A stretch of 64,000 bases of DNA from contig NZ_CP140153.1 of assembly GCF_034479635.1 (NCBI RefSeq), positions 131,501 through 195,500 of the forward strand, written 5' to 3'. Of the stretch, positions 32,471 to 40,693 are shown in pieces. How positions within the stretch are numbered: the stretch's first letter is position 1; each line of letters starts with the position of its first letter. The stretch comes from Guyparkeria halophila. Its GTDB lineage: Bacteria > Pseudomonadota > Gammaproteobacteria > Halothiobacillales > Halothiobacillaceae. The notes beneath the pieces were generated by a model that worked only from the letters and a program-made list of their open reading frames with translations, ran no database searches and was not told the origin of the DNA. A program made the translations under genes and the position numbers.

Positions 32471-32932
32471 ATGCCATCGATCATGCTGTTCGAACCCGAG
32501 ATCCCGCCCAACACCGGCAACCTGATCCGGCTGTGCGCCAATACCGGCTCCCAGTTGCATCTAGTCGAGCCACTGGGGTTTTCCTTGTCCGAGAAGGCGG
32601 TGCGCCGGGCCGGCCTCGATTACCACGCGCTCACGCACGTCCACCGCCACGCCGATCTCGAACAGGCCCGACGGGCGGCACCCGGGCGGCTGCTGGCCTT
32701 CTCCACGCGCGGCACGACACGGTACGACCGGATCGACTACCGGCCCGACGACGTGCTGCTGTTCGGCCCCGAGACCCGCGGCCTGCCCGACGAGGTGCTC
32801 GAGTCACTGCCCGAATCCCAACGGCTCTACCTGCCGATGGCACCGGGCTCGCGCAGCCTGAACCTGGCGAATGCCGCGGCGGTGGCGTTCTTCGAGGCCT
32901 GGCGGCAACTGGACTTCAGGGGGGCGAAATGA
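32471..32932 (+). CDS. trmL: tRNA (cytidine/uridine-34-2'-O)-methyltransferase TrmL
   Basis: A 153-residue SPOUT (trefoil-knot) methyltransferase that 2'-O-methylates the wobble base of certain leucine tRNAs. Motifs IPPNTGNLIRLCANTG (12-27), LLFGPETRGLP and LPMAPGSRSLNLANAAAV form the knot and SAM site. The stop overlaps the ATG of trmO by four bases, making a two-gene tRNA-modification operon. Confidence 0.94.
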   Translation: MPSIMLFEPEIPPNTGNLIRLCANTGSQLHLVEPLGFSLSEKAVRRAGLDYHALTHVHRHADLEQARRAAPGRLLAFSTRGTTRYDRIDYRPDDVLLFGPETRGLPDEVLESLPESQRLYLPMAPGSRSLNLANAAAVAFFEAWRQLDFRGAK

Positions 32933-33630
32933 CGGACGACTGGCGCATGGAGCCCATCGGGCACATCGAGAGTCCCTACCGCGAAGGCTTCGGCATCCCG
33001 CGCCAGTCGGGCATCGTGCCGGCGGCCACCGGCATCCTGGTGCCCACGACCGAATGGCAGGATCCCGCCGCGTGGCGGGGCATCGAGGCATTTTCCCACC
33101 TGTGGCTGGTATGGGTGTTCCATGCCAAGCGGCGCATGCAGGCCGGCGACCGCAAGGCGGTCCGGCCGCCGCGACTGGGGGGCAACGAGCGGGTGGGGGT
33201 GTTCGCCAGCCGCGCCCCGATACGGCCCAACCCGATCGGGCTGTCGGTGGTGCGGCTGATCGACGTGCAGCAGGTCGATGGCGGGGTGCGATTGCATCTG
33301 GGCGGACTGGATCTACTCGACGGCACGCCGATCCTCGACGTCAAGCCGCATGTGCCCTACGCCGACTGCCCGGCGGACAGCCGTGGCGGCTGGGCCAGCG
33401 AGCCGCCGGCGCGGCTGGCCGTTGTCTGGGGCGCGGCCGAGCCGTGGCTGGCGCGACTGTCACCCGAACGGATCGCGCTGATCGAACAGACCCTGGCCCA
33501 GGATCCGCGCCCGGCATTCCACGACGACGCCGACCGCGTCTACGGCATGCGTATCGAGGAGATCGACGTGCGTTTCGTGGTGCGCGAGCATCGCGCGGAG
33601 ATCCGCGAGATCGTGCCGGCGGCGGACTGA
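32929..33630 (+). CDS. trmO: tRNA (t6A37-N6)-methyltransferase TrmO
   Basis: A 233-residue protein of the TsaA/YaeB/Rcs-related family that methylates t6A37 using SAM. The beta-barrel signature is seen in PIGHIESPY near the N-terminus, FASRAPIRPNPIGLSVVRL (here in part: RAPIRPNPIGLS) and LDGTPILDVKPHVPYAD. The start overlaps trmL (ATGA). E. coli TrmO has 235 residues. It converges on gpsA. Confidence 0.92.
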   Translation: MTDDWRMEPIGHIESPYREGFGIPRQSGIVPAATGILVPTTEWQDPAAWRGIEAFSHLWLVWVFHAKRRMQAGDRKAVRPPRLGGNERVGVFASRAPIRPNPIGLSVVRLIDVQQVDGGVRLHLGGLDLLDGTPILDVKPHVPYADCPADSRGGWASEPPARLAVVWGAAEPWLARLSPERIALIEQTLAQDPRPAFHDDADRVYGMRIEEIDVRFVVREHRAEIREIVPAAD

Positions 33631-33676
33631 CGGACAGCGGCCAGGCCAGCGGCCAGGCCGGAATCGGACAGCGGGC

Positions 33677-34684
33677 TCAGTCCTCAGGACGCGGATCTCG
33701 GGCCAGCAGTTCGGCGACGGCCTGCCGAGCCGGCAGCCCTTCGTAGAGCACCCGGTAGACGCCCTCGGTGATCGGCATGTCCTGACCCTGGGCCTGGGCC
33801 AGGCGGTGTCCCTCGCGCGCGGCACTGATGCCCTCGACCGCCTGGCCGATGGCCGCGACCGCCGCTTCCACCGACTCGCCCTTGGCCAGACGCAAGCCAA
33901 ACTGCCGATTGCGCGAATGATCGTCGGTGCAGGTCAGTACCAGGTCACCCAGCCCGGCCAAGCCGGTGAAGGTCTCCATCCGCGCACCCATCGCCTCGCC
34001 CAGGCGCATGATCTCCGCCAGGCCACGCGTGATCAGGGCCGCGCGGGTGTTGGCGCCGAAGCCGAACCCGTCGGAGACGCCGGCGGCGATCGCCAGTACG
34101 TTCTTCAGCCCGCCGGCCAGCTCGATCCCCACCACGTCGCTGCTGGGGTAGCAGCGGATATGGTCGTTGCGCAAGGCCTCGGCCACCCGCTCGGCGACGG
34201 CCCGGTCCCGGCTGCCGACGGCCAGCGCCGCCGGCCGGCCGTGTGCCACCTCGATGGCAAAGGTTGGCCCCGAAACCACGGCGAACGACACGTCACCCAG
34301 CGCCCCGGCCACCAGTTCGTCGATACGCCGCCCGGTGCCGGGCTCGAACCCCTTGGAGGCGGTGACGTAAGTGGCCGATCGCGGCAGGGCCGCGGCGTGC
34401 TCGCCGAGGAACTCGCCCAGGATCTTGGTCGGCAGCACCAGCCAGACCTGGTCGGCATCCTCGACCGCCCAGGACAGGTCCGAGCCGGCGCGCAGGGTCT
34501 CGGGCAGCTCGATTCCCGGCAGGTAACGTGCGTTCTGATGATCACGGTCGATGGCCGCCGCCTGCTCGGCGTCACGCGCCCACAGGCGGACCCGGGCCCC
34601 GTTGGCCGCCAGCAGGGCAGCCAGCGCGGTACCCCAGGAGCCGGCCCCGAGCACCGCGATCCGTGTGCGCTCCGGTTCACTCAT
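33677..34684 (-). CDS. gpsA: NAD(P)H-dependent glycerol-3-phosphate dehydrogenase
   Basis: Makes sn-glycerol-3-phosphate from dihydroxyacetone phosphate for phospholipid synthesis. The 335-residue protein has the N-terminal dinucleotide motif LGAGSWGTALAALLA, the substrate-binding region NVLAIAAGVSDGFGFG and the conserved NTRAALITRGLAEI. It is the last gene of the yibN-grxC-trxC-secB-gpsA operon, 9 bases after secB, the same order as in E. coli apart from the inserted thioredoxin. Confidence 0.97.
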   Translation of the reverse strand: MSEPERTRIAVLGAGSWGTALAALLAANGARVRLWARDAEQAAAIDRDHQNARYLPGIELPETLRAGSDLSWAVEDADQVWLVLPTKILGEFLGEHAAALPRSATYVTASKGFEPGTGRRIDELVAGALGDVSFAVVSGPTFAIEVAHGRPAALAVGSRDRAVAERVAEALRNDHIRCYPSSDVVGIELAGGLKNVLAIAAGVSDGFGFGANTRAALITRGLAEIMRLGEAMGARMETFTGLAGLGDLVLTCTDDHSRNRQFGLRLAKGESVEAAVAAIGQAVEGISAAREGHRLAQAQGQDMPITEGVYRVLYEGLPARQAVAELLARDPRPED

Positions 34685-34693
34685 CGCGGGGGA

Positions 34694-35203
34694 TCAGTTC
34701 GGCCGGGCGTCCGACGCTTGGTCCGCCTGCGCCGCCCGCTGCTGCTCGTGCTGAGCGTACAGGGCGTCGAAGTTGATCGGCTGAAGGACCATCTGCGGGA
34801 AGCCGCCCTTCATCACCAGGTCGCCGACCGTCTCGCGAATGTAGGGGAAGATCAGCGTGGGGCAGTAGGCGCCCAGCAGCTGTCGACGGGTGGCGTCATC
34901 GAAACCCTTGATGGTGAACACCCCGCCATACTGCACTTCGGCGAGATAGATGGTCTTCTCGTCGACGGTCGCAGTAACGGTGATCGTCAGTTCGGTCTCG
35001 AAGGCGGCATCGCTCAGGCGGGTGGCGTTGTTGCCCACCTGGACGTTGACCTCGGGCTTCCAGTCATCGCGCGTGAAGATATCCGGCGCCTGCGGCGACT
35101 CGAAGGACAGGTCCTTGAGATAGATCTTCTGCACGAAGAACTGCTGTTCGTTGCCTTCCGTCGCCTGGCCGTTGCCGGCGGCGCTGTTTTCGCCCTCTGC
35201 CAT
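34694..35203 (-). CDS. secB: Protein-export chaperone SecB
   Basis: A 169-residue homotetrameric cytoplasmic chaperone that keeps preproteins unfolded and delivers them to SecA. The core is recognisable in FFVQKIYLKDLSFESP, VQYGGVFTIKG and YCPTLIFPYIRETV. The N- and C-terminal tails are Gln/Ala-rich. It sits between the thioredoxin gene (37-base gap) and gpsA. Confidence 0.97.
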   Translation of the reverse strand: MAEGENSAAGNGQATEGNEQQFFVQKIYLKDLSFESPQAPDIFTRDDWKPEVNVQVGNNATRLSDAAFETELTITVTATVDEKTIYLAEVQYGGVFTIKGFDDATRRQLLGAYCPTLIFPYIRETVGDLVMKGGFPQMVLQPINFDALYAQHEQQRAAQADQASDARPN

Positions 35204-35240
35204 GTCGGTATTTCCTGGTCGTCGTTCGTTCGTTGGGGAT

Positions 35241-35678
35241 TCAACGGATACCGTGCCCGGCCAGCCACTGTGTCAGTTGCGCGGCCGGCAGGGCACCGGA
35301 AAGGCGGTCGATCTCGCGACCGCCGGAGAAAAGGATCATGGTCGGGATGCTGCGGATGCCGAAGCGCGCCGAGACGGCCGGCGCCCGCTCGGTCTCGAGC
35401 TTGGCGACCACCAGCCGGCCGCGGAATTCTCGCGCCAACTGGTCGAAGGTAGGGGCCATCATCTTGCAGGGTCCGCACCATTCGGCCCAGAAATCGACCA
35501 GTACGGGCAGGTCGTTACGGGCGACGTGTCGATCGAACCCGGCCTCATCCAGTGTCACCGGCTGACCGGGAAACAGGGGCTGGCGGCAACGCCCACACTT
35601 GCCGTCACCGAGGCGTTCGACCGGCAGCCGATTGACCGCCCCGCAGCCGGGGCAGACCACGTGTCTGGATTCACTCAT
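35241..35678 (-). CDS. trxC: Thioredoxin 2 (zinc-finger thioredoxin)
   Basis: A 145-residue protein with an N-terminal zinc ribbon (C9, C12, C28, C31: CPGC...CGRC) followed by a thioredoxin fold with active site C68-GP-C71 (WCGPCK) and cis-Pro in SIPTMILF. This is the TrxC layout; E. coli TrxC is OxyR-controlled. It is inserted between grxC and secB, an arrangement that puts three thiol-redox proteins with the export chaperone. Confidence 0.93.
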   Translation of the reverse strand: MSESRHVVCPGCGAVNRLPVERLGDGKCGRCRQPLFPGQPVTLDEAGFDRHVARNDLPVLVDFWAEWCGPCKMMAPTFDQLAREFRGRLVVAKLETERAPAVSARFGIRSIPTMILFSGGREIDRLSGALPAAQLTQWLAGHGIR

Positions 35679-35752
35679 CGCGGCGCGTCCTCCCGCTCCT
35701 TGCCGACCTCCATGATAGCGCGACCGACGATTGCTGGCGCCAATGCGGCGCG

Positions 35753-36079
35753 TCAGCCTCCCTCGACCGGCGGTTCACCGGCGGCGCGACGTGCCTCGGC
35801 CTCCACCAGCGGCATCAGTCGATCGTCACGATCCAGCGCGGCCAGCTCGTCGTAACCGCCCACGTGCGTCTCACCGATGAAGATCTGCGGCACCGTGAGC
35901 CGCTTGGCCCGCTGGATCATCTCCTGCTTCTTGGCCGACGACAGCTGGACGTTGATCGACTCGAACGTCAGCCCGCGCTTTTTCAGCAGGCGCTTGGCGA
36001 AATGACAGAAGGGACAGAGCGGACTCTGGTAGACGACGATCGGCGGCTGACCGCTCGAAGCGGCGGATTCGGCCGTCAT
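35753..36079 (-). CDS. grxC: Glutaredoxin 3
   Basis: A 108-residue glutaredoxin with dithiol active site C22-PF-C25 (SPLCPFCHFAKRLL) and the glutathione-binding TVPQIFIGETHVGGYDEL. It is slightly longer than E. coli GrxC because of a short N-terminal extension and a Pro/Glu tail. The ATG at 36077-36079 is 10 bases after the rhodanese gene, preserving the yibN-grxC-secB order. Confidence 0.94.
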   Translation of the reverse strand: MTAESAASSGQPPIVVYQSPLCPFCHFAKRLLKKRGLTFESINVQLSSAKKQEMIQRAKRLTVPQIFIGETHVGGYDELAALDRDDRLMPLVEAEARRAAGEPPVEGG

Positions 36080-36089
36080 GCCCCTCTCC

Positions 36090-36518
36090 TCACCTGCCCT
36101 TGCTGACGGGGTAGTTCTGGCCTTCCCACGCCAGGATGCCACCACCGAGGTGGCTGACGTTCTCGAAACCACCCTTGACCAGGATGTTCGCCGCCGTGGC
36201 CGAACGGTTGCCCGAACGGCAGTACAGCACCACTTCGTCGGGGCCCTCGCCCTTGATGTCGCCGAGCTTCTTTTCCAGCTTGCCCAGCGGAATATGGCGC
36301 GCGCCCTTGATATGCCCGGCCTTCCATTCGTTGTCTTCACGGACATCGATCAGGGCCACGCCGTCACGGCCGGCCTTGCGGGCGACCTCGGCCGGGTCGA
36401 GTGTCTTGAACTTCTGCAGGCGACGGGAAAGCTCGTTGCTGACGAGCAGCACGATCAGAACGGCCGCCACGGTGGACAGCACCCAGTGGCGAGCGAGGAA
36501 ATCGATATAGGATTCCAT
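36090..36518 (-). CDS. yibN: Membrane-anchored rhodanese-like protein (YibN type)
   Basis: A 142-residue protein with one N-terminal membrane helix (12-28) and a single rhodanese domain carrying the catalytic C100 in YCRSGNRSA, a 6-residue active-site loop typical of sulfurtransferases. It is expected to hold persulfide sulfur at the cytoplasmic face. It is the first gene of the yibN-grxC-trxC-secB-gpsA operon. The role of YibN is not well defined; recent work links it to the YidC/Sec machinery, which I cannot test here. Confidence 0.9.
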   Translation of the reverse strand: MESYIDFLARHWVLSTVAAVLIVLLVSNELSRRLQKFKTLDPAEVARKAGRDGVALIDVREDNEWKAGHIKGARHIPLGKLEKKLGDIKGEGPDEVVLYCRSGNRSATAANILVKGGFENVSHLGGGILAWEGQNYPVSKGR

Positions 36519-36702
36519 GAGTGGTTCTCGGGTTCTTGAAGGGCGTTTAGGGAATCATTGCGCGAAGCGCCAAACCAAAGCAGGCTCGGCTCGCCGTCGG
36601 ATAGGTGACAACACCACGGTCCACCATGCCGGCAAGCCGGCGGTCTCGTCGATTCGCGCAGCCGTTCCCGGCTGACTGCGCCATACAATGGCGGGAGCCC
36701 GG

Positions 36703-36747
36703 AAAAAATTCAAGGCACCGGCGGCGTGATGCCGATCCGGTGCCTTG
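36703..36747 (-). terminator. Intrinsic terminator after the ArsR/DUF2892 operon
   Basis: An 11-base stem CAAGGCACCGG / CCGGTGCCTTG (36711-36747) with a 15-base loop is followed on the minus strand by a T-rich tract (36703-36710). It lies 40 bases beyond the DUF2892 stop. Confidence 0.7.
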
Positions 36748-36786
36748 AAATCGCTCAACGACGCGGCGGTTGCCGCGGCCACGGGC

Positions 36787-36999
36787 CTAGCAGGCCCGGC
36801 GCACGCCCATCTTGGCCAGAATCGAATCCAGCGGGCAGAAGCGCGTGATGCCACTCTGAAACAGGTTCAGGCCAATGAACGCCGTCAACCACAGCCAGGA
36901 AAGCTGACCGAGATCCGCCTGACCCGTGACATGCGCCAGGGCCAGGGTGGCCAGGATCATCAATCCGGCAATGATGCGAACGTAGCGATCGGTAGTCAT
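36787..36999 (-). CDS. DUF2892 (YgaP-type) inner-membrane protein
   Basis: A 70-residue protein with two membrane helices (about 8-26 and 33-50) and the typical DUF2892 end CPLDSILAKMGVR, preceded by the conserved GLNLFQSGITRFCP. In E. coli this domain is the membrane part of YgaP, a rhodanese controlled by the YgaV repressor. Here the repressor gene lies directly upstream but the rhodanese domain is not fused. The ATG at 36997-36999 excludes a non-conserved leader in the promoter region. Confidence 0.87.
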   Translation of the reverse strand: MTTDRYVRIIAGLMILATLALAHVTGQADLGQLSWLWLTAFIGLNLFQSGITRFCPLDSILAKMGVRRAC

Positions 37000-37061
37000 T
37001 ATCTGTGTGCCTCCGCAAAATCCCATGGGACGGTGCGCCAATCAAACCTGGCTGCACCCGA

Positions 37062-37098
37062 ATAGAATTATTTTATTCTATCCTAATTAAGCGGGCAA
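37062..37098 (-). promoter_or_regulatory. Promoter with overlapping ArsR-type operator
   Basis: On the minus strand, TTGCCC (37093-37098) and TAAAAT (37070-37075) are 17 bases apart. The perfect inverted repeat ATAGAAT-n6-ATTCTAT (37062-37081) covers the -10 region. This would let a bound dimeric repressor block transcription of the DUF2892 gene. The AT-rich stretch contrasts sharply with the GC-rich surroundings. Confidence 0.65.
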
Positions 37099-37412
37099 AA
37101 AACTTCCTGCATCATGCCGATCAGGCGCAGCGTCCGCGCGTCGGAGACCCGGTAGAACACGCGGTTGGCATCCTTACGCGAGGCAAGGATGCCCTTGTCA
37201 CGCAGGATGGCCAGATGCTGGGAGATGTTGCTCTGGGTCGTGCCGACGGCCTCGACGATCTGCTGGACACTGAGCTCGTTGTCGCCCAGCACGCACAGGA
37301 TCTTCAGCCGGAGCGGGTGTGACATCGCCTTGAGCGACCGCGAAGCGCGCTCGATGTCATCGGAGCGGCCCATCAGCCGGGTGGCAGGATATTCCTCGGT
37401 TTCCAAATTCAT
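37083..37412 (-). CDS. ArsR-family repressor with SqrR/YgaV-like cysteine pair
   Basis: A 109-residue winged-helix protein of the ArsR/SmtB family with recognition helix TTQSNISQHLAILRDKGIL (58-76). It lacks the CVC metal-binding motif of ArsR but has two cysteines, C40 and C106, 66 residues apart. This is the spacing of the pair that forms a tetrasulfide bridge in SqrR, BigR and YgaV. That makes a reactive-sulfur sensor the best guess. The ATG at 37410-37412 gives the family length. It is followed 83 bases later by the DUF2892 gene, with an operator between. Confidence 0.85.
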   Translation of the reverse strand: MNLETEEYPATRLMGRSDDIERASRSLKAMSHPLRLKILCVLGDNELSVQQIVEAVGTTQSNISQHLAILRDKGILASRKDANRVFYRVSDARTLRLIGMMQEVFCPLN

Positions 37413-37661
37413 GGTTCGACCCAAGTGCTGGTTGCGGGTGACGGAAATCGCCGCGTTCCCTGGGAACCCGGGCAATCACCCGGGCGGCGGTCTGCACCGC
37501 TCGCCTCGGGCCGCCCGTGCGGCAAAATCCCTCGTGGGAGTCTCTGCTCGCCTGGTCAAGGCCTTGGCAATTCGTGCAGAGGTTCCCCGGCTCCGTATAC
37601 TACCGCTTTTCCGCCGGATTGTTGCAGTGGCCACGGGCGGAACCCGAGGGAGATCACGACA

Positions 37662-38993
37662 GTGATCGCTCGACGACGCCACACCCTCTTCGTTTCTCCA
37701 CGGTCAGGGGCCGCCTTGCCACAGTCACCGCCAAAGCGTCACAGCGTGTCTCCGCCGCCCGCCGGCCCGTTCGGGCGGGCGGCCCGGCGGTTCGTACTGG
37801 CCGTGCTGATGACGCTCGCCCCGGCAGTCCTGGCCGAGGCGGCCATCGAAGAGCGCATCGAGGCCCAGCGCGAGGTAATCGAGTCCACCGAGAAGGAACG
37901 GGTGGCCGCGCGCGAATCCCTGGCCGAGCTGCAAAAGCGCATGGCCTTCCTGGAAGAGAAGGCGCGCGAACTGGACGCGGAGCGCAGCGAGCTCGAATCC
38001 CGGCAGCGGACACTCGATCAACGCGAGGCCGAACTGCGTGAGGGACTGGCCCGGCGACGCGCCGAACTCGAGCGCCGCCTGCAGGCGGCCTACCCCCTGA
38101 CGCGGGGCAGCGTGCTGCAGGCCTTGCTGGGCGATGGCGATGCCCTGCAGACCGACCGCGACCTGCACTACCTGCGTGCGCTGATCCGCCCCGTCCAACA
38201 GGCCCAGCAAGCCCTCGAGGCGCAGCGAACCAGACTGGCGGAGAATCGCGCCGCGATAGCATCGACCGATCGCGAGTTGCGCGAGGCCGGGGCGCGCCTC
38301 GATGGTCATCATGAGGCCGTCGGCGAGAACCTTGCTGAACAACAAAAACTACTGGCCTCGCTGGGCGAGACCCTGGATGAACAACAGCAGGAGTTAAAGA
38401 ACCTGCTGGATCGCAAGCGACGCCTCGACCGCGAGGTGGCGGCCGCCCAGAAAGCCGCCGAAGCCGCCGCCAAGGCCGAGGCGGAACGCCGCCGGGCCGA
38501 GCGCGAACGGGCCGAACGGGCCGAACGGGCAAAGGCCGAGCAACCGGCTCATCAGGAACGGCCTTCGCCGCCCAGGCAAGCGCCCCCGACCCAGGTCCGC
38601 GACGACGGCAGCATCCCGATCGCCGGACAGATCAAACGTCGCTTTGGCGAGACCCTGCCACAGGGCCGTCTGCGCAACGAGGGCGTGATCTTCCATGTCG
38701 CCGGCGCCAGTGCGGTTCGCGCGGTCGATGCCGGGCGCGTGGCATTCGCCGGCACGCTCAAGGGCTGGGGACAGCTGGTGATGTTGCGCCACAATGGCGA
38801 CTTCCTCTCGCTCTACGCCCATTGCCGCTCACTGGATGTCGCCAAGGGCGACCACGTTGCCCGTGGCGACCGCCTTTGCACGTCGGGGATCATCGATGCC
38901 GACCAGGAAGGCCTGTACGTCGAGGTGCGTCGGGGCAACCGTCCCATCGACCCGGGGCGCTGGCCCGCATGGCGCAAGGTGGTCGGCGGCTGA
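37662..38993 (+). CDS. envC: EnvC-like murein hydrolase activator (coiled coil plus degenerate LytM domain)
   Basis: EnvC activates the amidases AmiA/B at the septum. The ~443-residue product has a signal peptide (~40-60), a long coiled coil (about 60-340, Glu/Arg/Ala-rich) and a C-terminal LytM/M23 fold (~345-443). The LytM domain has lost zinc ligands: the usual HxxxD and HxH positions read FHVAG and LYVEVR, so it is catalytically dead like EnvC. The GTG at 37662 has GAGGGAGA upstream; another GTG at 37746 would shorten the N-terminus by 28 residues. It is followed by ctpA, as in Pseudomonas. Confidence 0.9.
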   Translation: MIARRRHTLFVSPRSGAALPQSPPKRHSVSPPPAGPFGRAARRFVLAVLMTLAPAVLAEAAIEERIEAQREVIESTEKERVAARESLAELQKRMAFLEEKARELDAERSELESRQRTLDQREAELREGLARRRAELERRLQAAYPLTRGSVLQALLGDGDALQTDRDLHYLRALIRPVQQAQQALEAQRTRLAENRAAIASTDRELREAGARLDGHHEAVGENLAEQQKLLASLGETLDEQQQELKNLLDRKRRLDREVAAAQKAAEAAAKAEAERRRAERERAERAERAKAEQPAHQERPSPPRQAPPTQVRDDGSIPIAGQIKRRFGETLPQGRLRNEGVIFHVAGASAVRAVDAGRVAFAGTLKGWGQLVMLRHNGDFLSLYAHCRSLDVAKGDHVARGDRLCTSGIIDADQEGLYVEVRRGNRPIDPGRWPAWRKVVGG

Positions 38994-39333
38994 CTCGTGC
39001 AGACCTTACCTCGACGACGGTGGCACCCGATCGCTGCGTGTACTAAGTAAGGGGCTCCGAACTCAGCGATAGGGCTCGCGGCCGGGGCCTCGACCATGGC
39101 ATAGTTGACGATCATCGTGTCGGACTGGGCGACCCGGCCAAGGCAATGCCACGGGGGGCGAACCGAATGGCCGGAAAGGCGATCACGCCACCATCTTGCG
39201 CCTTGATTGCCCGCTAGTCGCCCCCACCGTCACCGGAACAACACGACACGCTCGGCCGGGATCCCCGGCATGAGCACCGCACCACCGGCCCGACTGGGCC
39301 CAATACCGCAGATTAATGTCTAGAGAGCACACC
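38994..39333. other. 340-base gap between envC and ctpA
   Basis: I see no gene here. Bases 38995-39011 (TCGTGCAGACCTTACCT) match 16 of 17 bases of the right end of the palindromic element at 62944-62960, so a degenerate repeat end may lie just after envC. No convincing promoter or terminator stands out in the rest. Confidence 0.5.
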
Positions 39334-40665
39334 ATGACCACTTGGATCCGCAAGGCCTCGAACCTGGGCATCGCCGCCTTCTTCGGCTTTGCCATCGCCA
39401 TTGCCATCAACGCGATGGCCGAACGACCGGCCGAGACCAGCGGCGACATCCCGCTGGAGCAGTTGCGGACCTACTCCGACGTGCTCGACCGGGTACGCTC
39501 GGATTACGTCGATGACATCAGCGAGGGCGAGCTGATCGAGAATTCCATTCGCGGCATGATCTCGGAGCTCGATCCGCATTCGGGCTACCTCGACGACGAG
39601 GAGTTCAAGAGCCTGCGCGAGTCCACCTCGGGCGAGTTCGGCGGGCTGGGCATCCAGGTGGGCATGAAGGACGGTGTGCTGACGGTCATTGCCCCGATCG
39701 ACGACACCCCGGCAAAACGCGCCGGGCTCGAGGCGGGCGACAAGATCATTCGCATCGATGGCGAGCTCACCCAGGACATGGACTTGGAAGAGGCCGTCAA
39801 GATCATGCGCGGCAAGCCGGGCACGGACATCGACCTGACCATCGCGCGCGAAGGCGAGAAGAAGCCGCTGGAATTCACCATCACGCGCGCGGTGATCAAG
39901 ACCGAGTCGGTCCGCTCCGAAATGCTGGAGCCGGGCTTGGGCTACATCCGCGTGTCCCAGTTCCAGTCGCGCACCGTCGAGCAGATGCACGACGCACTCG
40001 ACACTCTGGTCGAGGAAAACGACAACGAGGCGCTCAAGGGCCTGGTGCTCGACCTGCGCAACAACCCGGGCGGCGTGCTCGACGGCTCGGTCGAGATGGT
40101 CGACGCCTTCCTCGAGGAAGGTCAGATCGTCTACACCAAGGGTCGCGTCGCCGACGCCAAGATGAGCTTCGAGGCCAGCAGCGGCGATCGCCTCGACGGC
40201 GCGCCGATGGTGGTGCTGGTCAACGGCGGGTCGGCTTCGGCCTCCGAGATCGTCGCCGGCGCGCTGCAGGACAGCGGCCGGGCGCTGGTCATCGGCGAGA
40301 AGACCTTCGGCAAGGGCTCGGTCCAGTCGATCATGCCGCTGGCCAACGGCGGCGCGCTGCGACTGACCACCGCGCGCTACTACACCCCCAGTGGCCGCTC
40401 GATCCAGGCCGAGGGCATCAAGCCGGACGTCACCGTCCACCAGCTCAAGGTCAGCGACATCGAGGAGGTGTTCTCCATCTCCGAGGCCAGCCTCGCCGGC
40501 CATCTGACCAACGGCGACTCCGACATGATGGATACCGATTCGCCATCGGAGCGTGGCGAGGACGACGAGGAGCGCGAGCCGCTGGTCATTCGCGACTATC
40601 AGCTCTACGAGGCACTGAACATGCTCAAGGGCATGGTGATCGTCAGCAAGAACACCCGCCGCTGA
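39334..40665 (+). CDS. ctpA: C-terminal processing serine protease CtpA (S41 family)
   Basis: A 443-residue periplasmic tail-specific protease. It has an N-terminal signal or anchor (~10-28), a PDZ domain (~95-175, FGGLGIQVG to REGEKKPLEF) and the S41 catalytic region with the serine in NGGSASASE (~297-305) and the lysine K327 in TFGKGSVQ. CtpA enzymes degrade cell-wall hydrolases in Pseudomonas. The ATG at 39334 (GAGAG upstream) is preferred over one six codons earlier. An acidic C-terminal tail follows the core. Confidence 0.94.
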   Translation: MTTWIRKASNLGIAAFFGFAIAIAINAMAERPAETSGDIPLEQLRTYSDVLDRVRSDYVDDISEGELIENSIRGMISELDPHSGYLDDEEFKSLRESTSGEFGGLGIQVGMKDGVLTVIAPIDDTPAKRAGLEAGDKIIRIDGELTQDMDLEEAVKIMRGKPGTDIDLTIAREGEKKPLEFTITRAVIKTESVRSEMLEPGLGYIRVSQFQSRTVEQMHDALDTLVEENDNEALKGLVLDLRNNPGGVLDGSVEMVDAFLEEGQIVYTKGRVADAKMSFEASSGDRLDGAPMVVLVNGGSASASEIVAGALQDSGRALVIGEKTFGKGSVQSIMPLANGGALRLTTARYYTPSGRSIQAEGIKPDVTVHQLKVSDIEEVFSISEASLAGHLTNGDSDMMDTDSPSERGEDDEEREPLVIRDYQLYEALNMLKGMVIVSKNTRR

Positions 40666-40693
40666 CCCGCGGCACACGAGGAGGAAGCACGAC

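Noticed and set aside
37467-37484. CCCGGG-n6-CCCGGG hairpin upstream of envC
   Set aside because: Short self-complementary motif expected by chance in this GC content, with no T-tract or promoter relationship.
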